Source: Trebouxia sp. TZW2008 (taxonomy: Eukaryota; Chlorophyta; Trebouxiophyceae; Trebouxiales; Trebouxiaceae). Taken from it: 64,000 nucleotides of DNA. Below, one piece after another: positions 21,828 to 33,300 of this stretch. The first letter of the stretch is position 1, and each line of letters starts with the position of its first letter. Location of the stretch: NCBI GenBank assembly GCA_002118135.1, contig BDIU01000065.1:310001-374000 (forward strand). Direction: 5' to 3'. A model generated the notes under the pieces. The model saw only the letters and a program-made list of their open reading frames with translations, was not told the DNA's origin and did no database searches. The translations under genes and the position numbers were made by a program.

Positions 21828-24800
21828 TCAACCCTTCCTGCCAAACTCCTGGGTGAAGCTGTCATATGAGGCCAGCTGACTCTGGCTGACAGAGCAGCGA
21901 CTGTTACGCAGCACCCCAAACACCATGTCCTTGGTCAAGCAGGGCAGCTGAACCTGCTTCGTGCGCCCTTGCTCCTTCAGCTGTTCTAGCGTGACATGTT
22001 CTGCTCCAGGGTCTGTCTCACAGCACACCTCCAAGTGCTGCTTGCCCTCACTGTGCGTCAGCCTGCATCGACAGGCTGCCTTCCTGAATGGTGGCAGCAT
22101 TCTTGCATGCAGGCATGCATCCACTCACATGCACAGGAGCAGCTGCTGCCACAAGCCGCAATTTATGATCAGGGTCACTAGTCAACTCTGAGTGTTTGTG
22201 CTTGCGAGCTGCATGAATGCTGTAACCATGCAGCCCACGCCGACAGTGCGTGCTGCTGTCATCTTGCATGTAGCAGACTGGGCTAGAGACTGCTGTGTGT
22301 CCAGAGCATGTGGCTGGATAGCTCGCAAGCAGGCAAGGTGTGGGGGCAGAAGGTGTGGTGGTGATGGACAGACTGTCACACCAGTGTGGACATTGCAAAG
22401 CAGGGCATGAAAGAGGCAGCGCCCTCACCGCCTGTGACATGCAACACATCATACAGCAAGATCCACAGCAGCTGTTCTGCAGCAGAGCCTGTCAAGCAAG
22501 AGGCAGTCTTGCATCACTATACTTAGCATCTTCAAATGCAAGCCGAGATCAGCATAGACGACATACAAGTCTTGATGACAGACTGACATTTGATTTCACC
22601 ATTATTTGCTGGACTACACTTTCAGAAACATAGGACTCAAGTGAGTGAAACTGGCACAAGTCTGATCAGACTCATGGCGATCGGGCTCAGACATTTAAAG
22701 ATCAAGTTTGGTAGTTGGCAGAGGGTGAGCAGAGAGCAATGTACCATTGGGGGCTGAAGGTGGCGGAAGACGGCAAGGGGGTGGGGGGGGGGGGGGGGNN
22801 GGGGGGGTTGATAGGCACAATGGAAGGGGTTGGGGGGAGGCAGGTGAGCAAGGCAAGAGGGTGAGGTCGTAGAGGGGTGAGAGGCAGGGCAAAAGGAGGT
22901 TGGCGAGGAAGGTGAGCAGAGCTTAAGCTATCAGGGGGGGTTGAAGGGGAGCAGGCAATGCTATCATGGGGAATTGGATGAGGCAGGTGGGGACATGGAG
23001 GAGTGGGAGGCACTGTTGAACATGGAGGTGATCACGGCAAAAGGGACACCTGAAGAAGCAGGCAGCAAGGGCCAGCCTGAAGGGCTCCCACTTGGCATTT
23101 ATGGCTGCATCAGCAATGTCTGAGCCCGAGAAGCCATCAGTAGCGGCTGCCAGGGCGTGACAGTCTGACGGGGCCAGGCTGTGGTGCTGCCCCTGCAGCT
23201 GCTTGCTCCACATGTCTGCCCGGGCTGCCTTGTCAGGCAGCTCGATGTAGATGCGCTGCACTACATGCATGCCTGAGAAGGATGCAGCTTGCTGACATGC
23301 TGAGCACGTGCTTGAATGTGCCTTGACATGATGATGGTAACAGCTCTGGTGAAGCACATGCTTGCGTTTTGTGATGGCATTAGCCATATCTGAAGCTTGG
23401 CAGATTGCAAGCGAATGAATGATTGAATGGATGAATGAATGAACGAATGAATGAAAAGACTGACAGACTGAAGCAGACGCCCATGTCTGCAGATTGTTGA
23501 AAAAGGGTACAGAGCTGAAATGCCTAGCAAGCGTATCAACAAATGAATGTCTGACTGGAGCAGACCAGCCCACTTTTGCAGACTGTTGAGAAAGTGACTG
23601 AGCTGACCTGGCCAAAGCGGCGGCGCAGGGCAGAGTCCAAGGAGGCAGGGCAATTGGTGGCGGCGAGCACCAGCACCTGCGCACTGCTGCTGCGAGCTGC
23701 TGACATGCACTTCAGCAGTTCTGTTTTCACTCGCCTGCCGCTCTCGCTGTCACCCTCAGTACATGAACAGCACAGGGCGTCGATCTGCATGCCCACACCA
23801 TTGGTCAGCACTCCAACACTTGCAACTGCATCTGCCACCCAGAACTGGCAGCTGAACAATGCAAGGCAGCAAACAGGCAGCACATGCTGGGTACAGGCAA
23901 CAATGGAAAGTGCATAGCTCTGATGTGACATGACCAACAGAGTGCAAAAGTATGACATGAACCTGGAAGTCAGGCAAAGACAACTCATCAGGCATTCACC
24001 GCGTGCCAGCAGTGGCCACACGCATCGTCAAAAGTTAGGGAAACAAGTTTTGAGTTCAGATAGGAGACCTCATCAAAAAAGATGACGCTGGGGGAGCGCT
24101 CCTGCGCCAGGGCAAACAGGTAAGCCACCCTCCTTTCGCTGTCGCCTTGCCACTTGGACATGAGGGTGCTGGCTGACATGTCAAAGAAGGCTGCGTTCAC
24201 TTCGATAGCCACTGCCTGCATCACAGCGTGAACCTCACACTCTGCAAGCATAGTGGCTTGCAAAACCGTTTTCCAGGCCAGAGCAAATTTTTCTGTGTTT
24301 CAAGTCATATGCAGTGCTGCCGACCCTTCTGGGGCAAAGGATCAGGGTAGTATGTGATTGTAATCAACAAGTAGCATCTGTTTGGGGTCAGAAGTACAGG
24401 TAAACTTTCAAACAAGTGTCAGTCCTTCAAAACAGGAATTTGTAGAAACATTAATTACTGGTGACCCTTTCTCCCTGAGAACAGTGAGTGTATTGCGCGA
24501 TAGCATGGCAATGGCATTAAATCTAAAATACCGTTGTGTGCAGTTTTGAAAACTGCAAACTCAGTGACTGAGTTTTCCAAATACAACCTTTCAACACTTA
24601 CTGCAAAAGAGTTAAAACTCTTGAAAAAAAAAGAATGAATACAGAGGAGGGGGACCTGAGCCAGGTGGGTCTTGCCAGTGCCCGGGGGGCCATACAGTAG
24701 CACCCCACTGCAGGGTTGCAGGCTGAAGTGTTTGTACTGGATGGGATACACCACAGCCTCCATGAGAGCCGCCTTGGCAGCAGCCAGCCCAGCCACATCC

Positions 24801-25286
24801 TCCCACTGCACCCACACCACCTCTCAGTCTGGCACTGCCAGCAGCAATGCAGCCAAGGCGGCTTTAGCAGCATGTGTTAGCTGAAGGCATGAAGGCATCA
24901 AGCGTGCTCACCCAAAAGCGGCCAGTATACACACATCAGGCAGAAGCGCAGAGTGTAGGGCAGCTTGCTTGCTGATGCATGCTGCCATGAGCTCATTCAG
25001 AGCCTGCAGGCTTGCTGGGCAGCGGACAATGAGTTGGACATCTTCGATGCGGACTGATGGGCTTTTACTTACATGCTGCACATTGTGACTGCAGTTGGAA
25101 GATACCAGCAAGGCCAAACTGGACATGGTGGCTCTTCAGGAACAGTTGTCAGATGCGCAGCGACAGAGACAGGTGTTTGGCAAGAACAGGAGGGATAGTA
25201 CAGCAACACACCTTGACAGAGGGCCCGTCTGTGAAGATTGAAGCTTCCACTTCTGCCCTCAGCTGCCGACTGTCTGCATCAAGACC
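21828..25286 (-). CDS. VPS4: VPS4/SKD1-like AAA ATPase (N-terminal exons unresolved)
   Basis: Six phase-consistent exons are 25212-25286, 24656-24805, 24069-24215, 23608-23784, 23050-23255 and 21828-22083, giving 336 residues. They encode the linker ending GPSVK, then WEDVAGLAAAKAALMEAV, Walker A YGPPGTGKT, pore loop MSKWQGDSERR, Walker B IFFDEID, ESGRRVKTELL, sensor LAATNCPASLDSALRRRF, RIYIELPDKAARADMW and DGFSGSDIADA. The C-terminal helix reads SYDSFTQEFGRKG, as in Vps4. Vps4 disassembles ESCRT-III at endosomes and in cytokinesis. About 100 residues, including the MIT domain, should lie upstream of 25286, but I could not fix those exons. The last intron holds the poly-G/NN gap. FFDE where most members have FIDE is a mild change. 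Confidence 0.88.
22782..22807. other. Poly-G run with unresolved bases (NN)
   Basis: A run of G is interrupted by two N at 22799-22800, in a G-rich stretch of about 250 bp (22720-22970). The true length of the homopolymer is unknown. It lies in the last intron of the VPS4-like gene, so the protein is not affected. Confidence 0.95.
23411..23456. repeat. (GAAT)n microsatellite
   Basis: Imperfect GAAT/GAAC tetranucleotide repeats in an intron of the VPS4-like gene. Confidence 0.9.
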
Positions 25287-25289
25287 CTG

Positions 25290-26200
25290 CAGATCGCCAC
25301 CACACTGCTCAGCACCTCATGCCCGGTGGCCCAACGGCTGGTCACTTGATGCCTTGCCAAGTGAGGCATCATGATCTTGGGACAGCAGTAGAATCTCTTG
25401 CTGCTGACTTATGCTGTGCAGTATGCATTGTGCACCAAGCAAGCAAAACGCACTGCTTTGCCAAGAAGCCATGCAGGACAGCACACTTCTTGCCAAGCTC
25501 AAGCACAGCAAGGCATTTGGCAGCCATGGCTGAGGGAAGTGAACGACACAGGCGGCTTGAGCCAAGCATGCTGACCTTTGCTGGCAGGGCGGGTGCAGCT
25601 TTGGGTGGTAGTGGGCCTGGTGGGGGGAAAGGAAGGCCAGAAGGTCTGGGACAGTGGACACCTGCACAAGCAGGCTGTGTCAACGCAGCAAAATAGGCTG
25701 AGTGACCATGTGTGCAGGCATTTTATACGCGGACTGCAGCTTTCAGCCTGTTTCAGATGCTTCCGCCAAAGCTGAAGCCTGCATGCAAAGTACAAGTGCA
25801 ATGCAGTGTTACCATTTGATGGACCACTAGGGTTTTGTATCACGGCCTCATTACCGGAAGGCAATGAATGTGATGTAAGCATGATAACGAGCTGACAGGC
25901 TGCATCAGACTTGTGTTAGAGTGTCAGGGCGTTATTGATTGCACTGACCACATACAGATGAACCTCTGCTGCATAGCAAATTGTGACTGTGGTATCACTT
26001 GAGAAACCAGAGTTGATTCATGGCTGGAAGTATATCTGAGCTGCATGAGTGAGCAGCAACAACAGGGCCAGTCAGCTTGGACCCACAAAGTGCATAGTCA
26101 TGGGCACAAGATGTGCATGCAGTACAGCGCATCCAGCTGCAGAGACAACTGGGCAAGTCAAGAGACGTCAAGCCTGCAGGTCACACCTGGCCTGTCAGTG
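25290..26200. other. Unresolved stretch, likely VPS4-like N-terminal exons (-)
   Basis: The missing MIT-domain exons of the VPS4-like gene are expected here on the minus strand. Open minus-strand pieces such as about 25550-25680 (Pro-rich) and about 25360-25520 (LPSAMAAKCLAVLELGKK) exist. None aligns convincingly or closes phase with the exon at 25286. Confidence 0.35.
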
Positions 26201-26204
26201 CAGC

Positions 26205-29200
26205 TCAAGCAGGCAAAGCAGCGGAAGGTGCGCCCAAACTGGGCAGCTCGGTTGGGAAGATTGGCACCTCCTCCACCATGTCAGCTGAGAACCAGCGGTC
26301 AAACATTGCGCTGCAGCACCTTCCACAGAACTGCAGCAGCATTGCATGTCTTTGCATCCCCGCCATAGCACAACTCGAATCAACAAACAGCCAATGTGCA
26401 GAATCTACTGAGCTAAATGTAATCAGTTGCTGGTGAGTGCCAACTGGCAGAGATGTCGTGAATGCACTGTATGCTTGGCATATATCCCAAAGCACGCCTG
26501 AGCACTTACATGCCAGAAGCTGCAAGTAGGACTTGTTCTCCAACAGGCAGACCTGCTGCCAAGAGTACTGTGGTTTGCAGCTTTGCCTTGGATTTATGCA
26601 CTACGCACCTCATCCAACATCTGTCCCCTGAGGGCGCAATGGCTGACGTAGCGGTAGTCTGGGTCTACAGCATGTTGTTCTACATCACTCCCGCCATCCA
26701 GCACACATGCCAAGGTGCTTGCTGGGTTCCAACCCATGCAATTGCACTGCTGCTCAAATGCAGCTGCAATTGCACGAGCTCACACCACCATGCAATGGCA
26801 CCAGATGCATAAGCTGAACTCACACAAACAGAAATAGGGGGTACATGGCATGCTGAACCTGGTCAGCAAGAACTGCTGCATGTAATCATGACGTTGATCA
26901 GGTTCAGCAAATGCGTTAGTGTCAGGCAATCTCACAAAGTGCCATGCTGAGATCTGCGACATCTGTGCCTGGCGGCCTCACTTGCTGATATGCGTACAGC
27001 AGCATGGCCAATGCCGGCCAGCTTGGACAAGTGTGTAACCTGGGTCCACAGAACTCTGTAGAAATTGCGGTCAGGCAGGCTGGCCACTGCAGCCTCCTGC
27101 AGCAGACACAGCCCACTTCAAGTGAGGCAAGCTAAGATCCCTTTGGCAGCAAAGGACAGGGCCATTGCAAGCAGCTGGGACAGGCATATTGCATGATTGG
27201 CTGGCCACCACAGGGCTGAGGCCACACTAAACGAGCAACCAGATTAGTCCATGAGACCATGTATGCAGCAGCAGCAGCAGCAAGCAGGCAGATCTAAGCT
27301 CAGCAGTGCTGCATAGCATTTCTTTCAAGCTCATTGCTGGGCAGTCAGACCAAGTAGTGGCACCATGTATGTGGCAGCAGCAAGTAAGCAGTGCATAAGC
27401 TCAGCAGTGCTGCATACCAGTTCTTGCAAGCTCATTCGAGCGGACAGAAAGAGGCCCACTGGCTGGCTGTCGCCTGATGGACTGTCCTGGAACATGCGCT
27501 GGCCATACAGGACTGGTGCTTGCTCAGACGTCTGAGTAGTGTAGAAGACTGTTCCAGCAGTGCTCAGTGAGCTTGAGCAACCCTTCTGCTGCTGCTGCTG
27601 CAGCTTCTTTTGCTGCTGCTGCTTTGTTGGCTGCATGCACAGGGATGTTGTCAAAATAAGTGTGCAATAAATATTGTCTGCATGCACAGGGATCATGTCA
27701 TAAATGTATGCACAGGTACAAGAGTCATAATACTGCATTACCAGCAAATTGTCAAGTGCATCTTGAGCACCCTTCAGTAGGTGCAGACTTATTGCCAGCA
27801 ATCCCAAGCAGATGAGATTTGCCTGCTGAGAGAACCAAAAAAGAAACATGGCATAGCATTACAATGCATGATGTGCGTACAGCACAGCATAATACACACA
27901 CTGCTGAGTGACTGAGCAAATGAGTGAGCGAGCGAAGTGGACAGGACATGAGAGTGCGCATGGGCGAGTGAATGGGTTGGTGGGTTTGCAGGAGCAGGGC
28001 GTTGTGGGGTATTGAGTGAGGAGGGGGTTCAGCGGACGGATGAGTGAGCTGATGCAGCATGGCACAGCAGGAACGGACCAAAGGACTGCTGTCAGGGCTG
28101 CACCTGTGCAGCCAAGTTGTCAATCGACTGCTGGAGCAAGCTGTTTTTGTCATGCAGCTGGCACAGCTCTCCAGAATTGCCCTTCTGTGCATGCACATGC
28201 TGCTGACTGTCTTGCATGGCGCGTGTGCTGTCAACCTGAGCCTGACGAGCGCTATGCTGAGCTGACACGTGGCGAGTGTCCTTCTGCGCATCAATCAGCT
28301 GTTGGTGCTGCTCCTTCAGCTGCTGGCATTGCTGCATGGCCTGGTGTTGAGCTGACTCCAGCTGCTTCTCAGCCTGGTCACGTCTGCCTTGCTCCTTCCT
28401 TAGCTGATTGTTCAGGTTGGTCACTTGGGCCTGGGACATGGCCACATCCTTGTCTAGGACCTGCCGCAAACATCATCATCCTTTCTTCATATGACCACTT
28501 TTGGCATTTCAAACAAGAAAGCAAAGACATGTGATGGCTTTGCAACATCGGTTCAAATCTTGTATGAATGCTGGCATGAAGCTGTTCACGTGGCTCTGCT
28601 GAGACCTATGAAGCTCCTTGGATCTGATAGTAGTCTGACACCGCACGTGCAGCATCAGGCTTGATCAGGACCTGACAAACAGGTGTTACAAAGCACAGTA
28701 ATTGTAGCTCCAACACAAGATATACCAAAGAACTGTGAGAACACTTGGCATGAGGCAATGCTGTGTAGCACAGCAGTGTGTACCTGCGCCTTGTCTCTGG
28801 CCTGCTGTGCACTGTCATTAGCCTCAGATAGAGCTTGCTGAGCACCACGCAGTTGGGCACGCAGCTCTTGAATGGTGCTTTGGGCTTGCGCATGCTGCTG
28901 CTCACGGCTCTCTTGCTGCATCTGCTGTCGTGCCTGCAATCCCACATGCCAAAGTTCTGCACATGCTGCTGCAACATGAAGGTTGCGCACAGAGAGTGTC
29001 AAGCAGCCAGCAGCCCAGCCCAACAGACTGACAGGTGCGCAACTATTTGCACATCCTGAATGTGTGAGCAGATGGCTGTATGTTACACAGGCACAGGTCT
29101 CTGCTGAGTTACACTGGCACACAGACAGCCACAAAGACGAGCATCCTGATTGAGGCAGGCAAAGCCAGTTGAGTCAGCTGCAAATAGCAGCCAAAGCAAT

Positions 29201-30074
29201 GACACTATAGCATCACACATGGCTGCCAGCAGTACCTTGTCAGCAGCTGCCAGCTGACCAGCCTGGCTGGTCATTGTCTGCTGCATGAGCTGCACCTGGG
29301 CAGCCAGGCTGTCATGCTGCTGCTGGAGCCCGCAGTGCCTATCACGCAGCTGATGCAGCACTTTCACTGCTGTGTGGTGTGCTTCAGCCAGCCTGCTTTG
29401 GCATGGTGTCCACTTCTGCTCCCAGGTCCTGGCACTGATCGCTCAGGCAGTGATTGCTTGTTTGGACCTCATGCAAGCACCTGCACTGCTCCTGAGCCTC
29501 CTCTTGCTGACTCAGGGTCTGCTCCTGCACATGCTGCAGCTGTACCTGCACAGGGTCACCAGAAGTGTGCTCCCAGTGGAAGAGCAAAAGGCAGCTGTCA
29601 GCATGCATAACAGCAAATTGTCCTCGATTCACTAATTCCCTGAGGCAAGGTGTATGGTCTTCAGGCTGAGTGCTGATGCCTCCCCTAGCTCGCGTTGTCT
29701 GATGCCTGCCCATGCACACATGCACCACATCTGAGGTTCTGGATGTGACAGCTCATGTTGCGCGCTGATTGCAATTGGGCATGCCTGGACACACTCATGT
29801 CCCAGCCAAGTAAACACAAATGCAGCTATGTTCCTGCCAAAAGCATGGTGTTGTGCAAGCAATTTGGAAGTAAGTTGCTTCGATGCCAAGAGAGTGATGC
29901 ACACTCTGCTCATGCTGTCGTGATGGTGCAGCCTTGCTTCAACCTAGCAACAAGTTGCTATCAGGCGTCTCAAGCAAAGGCAACGAACTTCAGTTGAAAT
30001 CAGAGCAGCACCTGCAACTCTTCTTTGAAGCTTCGGTGCCTCGGCGATGGTTCGACGCGCGATGCTGGTGCCAT
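26205..30074 (-). CDS. Predicted coiled-coil protein (3' end uncertain)
   Basis: I do not recognise the family. The first exon is 30012-30074 (MAPASRVEPSPRHRSFKEEL), ending at a GT donor in phase 0. Later exons are Gln/Glu/Ala-rich heptad-like coiled coil: about 29384-29570 (LQHVQEQTLSQQEEAQEQC), about 29240-29360 (VLHQLRDRHCGLQQQHDSLA), about 28790-28930 (IQELRAQLRGAQQALSEAND) and about 28092-28462 (LRKEQGRRDQAEKQLESAQH). Then come non-coiled exons at about 27745-27822 (ANLICLGLLAISLHLLKGAQ) and about 27418-27640 (poly-Gln, then TVFYTTQTSEQAPVLYGQRM), and possibly 27050-27115 (VASLPDRNFYRVLWTQ) and 26205-26360. It shares a short divergent promoter gap with MMS19. A structural or cytoskeletal role is a guess from composition only. 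Confidence 0.5.
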
Positions 30075-30353
30075 AATCGCCAGCGCTGGGCAAACTTGAA
30101 AGCACGGCGTTGACTTTTATTTAAAAGCCGACTAGTTTTGATGAAGAAGAAGCTGCGCATCTGGAATCAATGCTCGTCTGGTTTCAGAGCAATTGATGGC
30201 TCTGCTTTGCGGTCCGGTTGTGCATTTAAATCAACGCGATTTCTGCGAAAATACCCTAAATTGGCTCTATTACATAGCCACTGGCTGAGTCGCTCTCACC
30301 CGCGCGAAATGATAGTGTGTAGGGAGTCGTGATCTCGAGATCAGCGGTTGAAG
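30075..30353. promoter_or_regulatory. Divergent promoter gap, coiled-coil gene / MMS19
   Basis: Only 279 bp separate the two ATG codons, so this must hold both 5' UTRs and core promoters. It is locally CpG-richer than the surrounding introns (GACGCGCGATG, CACCCGCGCG). No defined motif recognised. Confidence 0.6.
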
Positions 30354-33300
30354 ATGACCGACAGCGCGCTGCGCGTGTTGCTCGCGCTAGTCAGCCCGTT
30401 TTTGAAGTCCCAAGCCACCCAGTCAGAGCAACAGCAAAGCTTGCAGGATACCGCGTCGAGCATCAAGCAAGGCAACTACAGCATCAAGCAGCTGGTGAGC
30501 CTGCGCGCCGTGTAACAGCGCCATGGCTGAAGCATGCCAACGCTTCATTCCACTTGATGGTTGCAGCTTGATGTCATCGGCACGAAGCTCATATCAGAAG
30601 AGGACAAGGAGCGAGGTTGTGCTGCCTTATTGCTCGGCGAGGTGTACAGCTCACTTTTACAGACTCAGTGCTTCATCGTCTACATGCATACATCATCTAT
30701 TGACATTCACCCACGCACATGCACATGCACATGCACATGCACATGCAAATGCAAATGCACATACACATACACATACACATACACACATTTGCGCTGCAGC
30801 AGGCATGCCATAATCTGGTGTCTTCCCATGCAGGTCATGGCTATTGCACCAGAAGCCATACAGCCAGAAGCAACACAGGCACATCTTGCAGAATTTACCT
30901 CATCCAGGCTGGCAGATTGGTAGGTTTGGCTGACTCAGATATTGCCTGCCTGTCAGGAACTTGAGTCTGTTCAGAAATCACTGATCTTTCCTTGCACACT
31001 GATAATGCTAGTCAAAGATGGAATGTTCTAGTCAAGCTTCAACCGCAAATCCTGTCGTCCTTGACATGATACTTAGGCTTCCTGTTGTGCTGTCCAGACA
31101 TTTGTCTTCGGGGACCACACTGCTGTCAAATGCAGGCCTTCAATACGAGGTTGCCTGAAAGGTATCGCTGGGTTCTTGAGGCCAGAGGCTGCACCAATGC
31201 AAGCCAGACAAGTGGCATCCATGGTCAAGGCGCTGCTTGATGTGCATATCACTGCACTGCCTCAGGCTGATCGCATGCTGGCACTCAGTTTGCTGCTGCA
31301 GCTACTTCAGGTGTGGCACTTTCATGAAAATTCTCAGTCTGTATCATCATTGCCTGTGTTCTAGCTTTGTTATGCTTGCGACACATAAGCACTTCAGCAT
31401 GGCATGTAGAATTATTTGCTGCAGGTTGGACGCGGCTAAATCATCAACATATGCTCTTGCTCAGCATGATATTGTTTATCCTGCTGTTTCAGACACAGAT
31501 TGCATATCTGCTGGAACGTGTATATACCTTCTGCACAATCCTGATCCATATAGGCTTGCCATCATTGCCCACAGATAGCGCATGCTTCATGGAAGCTGGC
31601 AAGACCTCCTCCTGGGCATGAGTGCAGCCAGAAGGCATGTATGGATCATCAAAAGCATCTGCAAAGCATGCTCATCAAGAGATGTCATGCTTTGTTCTGT
31701 TGCAACTACAGATGTTCGGTGCATACCTGGTGAAATCCGGTGTTGATCATCTGCCAGGCATCATAGCCGCCATCGATGGTGAGAAAGACCCCCGCTGTTT
31801 GTTGCTGTCCTTCCAGCTGACTCAGCAGGTCCTTCAAATCTATGAGGAAATGGCGCCTGAGGTAGGCTTCTCCGGGTTTGGAAATTCAAGTACTGCGTCA
31901 TCATGTTTTTGACATGGCCTCTGCTGCCATTGCTTGGCATTTGCACTGTCGCACAAGTACGCTCATGACCTAGCCGCTGCTGCTGCTGCTCATCAATCGG
32001 AAGTAGAGCTGTTGGCAGAATACATTGCAAGCACTCCCTACGCTGTCAGCACAAACACCATCAATCAATGCATGCATGAGTGGTGCCCTGCATGGCCGAG
32101 ATGTTCGTCAGTGGCCATATGCAGTGACGGTGCTGTGGTTTGCGTGCAGGTACCTGTAGCTGAGCAAAGCTTGGAGGCCAACTATGAAGAGCTGTTTGAT
32201 GTGGTGTGTTGCTACTTCCCAATCAGCTTTACGCCGCCACCAAACAATGTGCACAGCATCACTCGGGAAGACCTGGCTGGCGCCCTGCAGATCACCCTTA
32301 CCTGCACACCCCGCTTCGCAGCCCTTTTCATTCCAGTGCTCATTGAGAAGCTGTCATCAAGCCTGAGGTCAGCTTGTAGGCATGCTTGATGTGATGGTGT
32401 TGGGGAGTTGCATGCGTCACTGGAGCAAAGTGTTGTGATTACTGCTGACCTATTTTCCCCTCTTTGCGGCTTTCTTCATCCCAGTGGTCATCCAAAAACA
32501 CTCTCACCAAGCCTCAATCCAGCGTGACAAAGTTGCTGTGGAGAGCAATGTGTTACCTGTACATGCATATGCATCAATGTCTTCATGCCATCCTGCTCAA
32601 ACAAGAGCTGAAGAGCTTGGCTGCGGCAGCTTGCTGCACATGCTGCTATATGCCTGCTATCAACATGGTATGCCCTACCAGCAACCAGCTATGGTTGTGA
32701 ACATGGTTGCGACAGGGGTCTTTTGTGACAGAGCATCCAGTTTGCGCTGCATGCTCTTTCTGCCATGCGGGTACTTGCTGATTCATGTCACATAGCTTCT
32801 CAGCGACTAGCTGCTGTTGTGCAACTAATTGACGGTTAATGTGGTGCAACAGGCATCATTTAATTTGCAGGCGTCATTTGTGACAATGCAGGCAGGCCAA
32901 GCTGGATGCTCTGTCTGCCTTAGGGGCAGCTGCTGAGGGCTATGGCCCAGCTGCGCTTCAGCCCTATGTGTCCACCATATGGCAAGCGCTAAGGGGCGAG
33001 CTGCTTGCACCTGCTGGATCTGGTCTGCTGCCCAATGACCTTACCCAAGCACAGCAGGTAGTCCAAGCTGGAACAATCATTGTGTCTAACATGTTGGCAA
33101 ATTGTTCAATCTGGGCTGCTTGCACCTGCTGGCTCCGTCCTACTGCTGGATGATCTTTCCAAAAGACAGCAGGTAGACCAACCTGAAACAATCATTGTGC
33201 TTACCATGCTAACAAATTTGCCAATCTGAGCTGCTTGCACCTGCTGGCACGGTCTGCTGCCCAATAACCTTGCCCAAACACAGCAGGTAGATGGACGCCA

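Noticed and set aside
22695..23013. Pro-rich minus-strand ORFs across the poly-G/NN region
   Set aside because: They are the complement of a G-rich intron with unresolved bases. VPS4 exons splice across it in phase.
30700..30964. Short proteins of HMHMHM or HTHTHT composition
   Set aside because: They are translations of the intronic (CACATG)n microsatellite.
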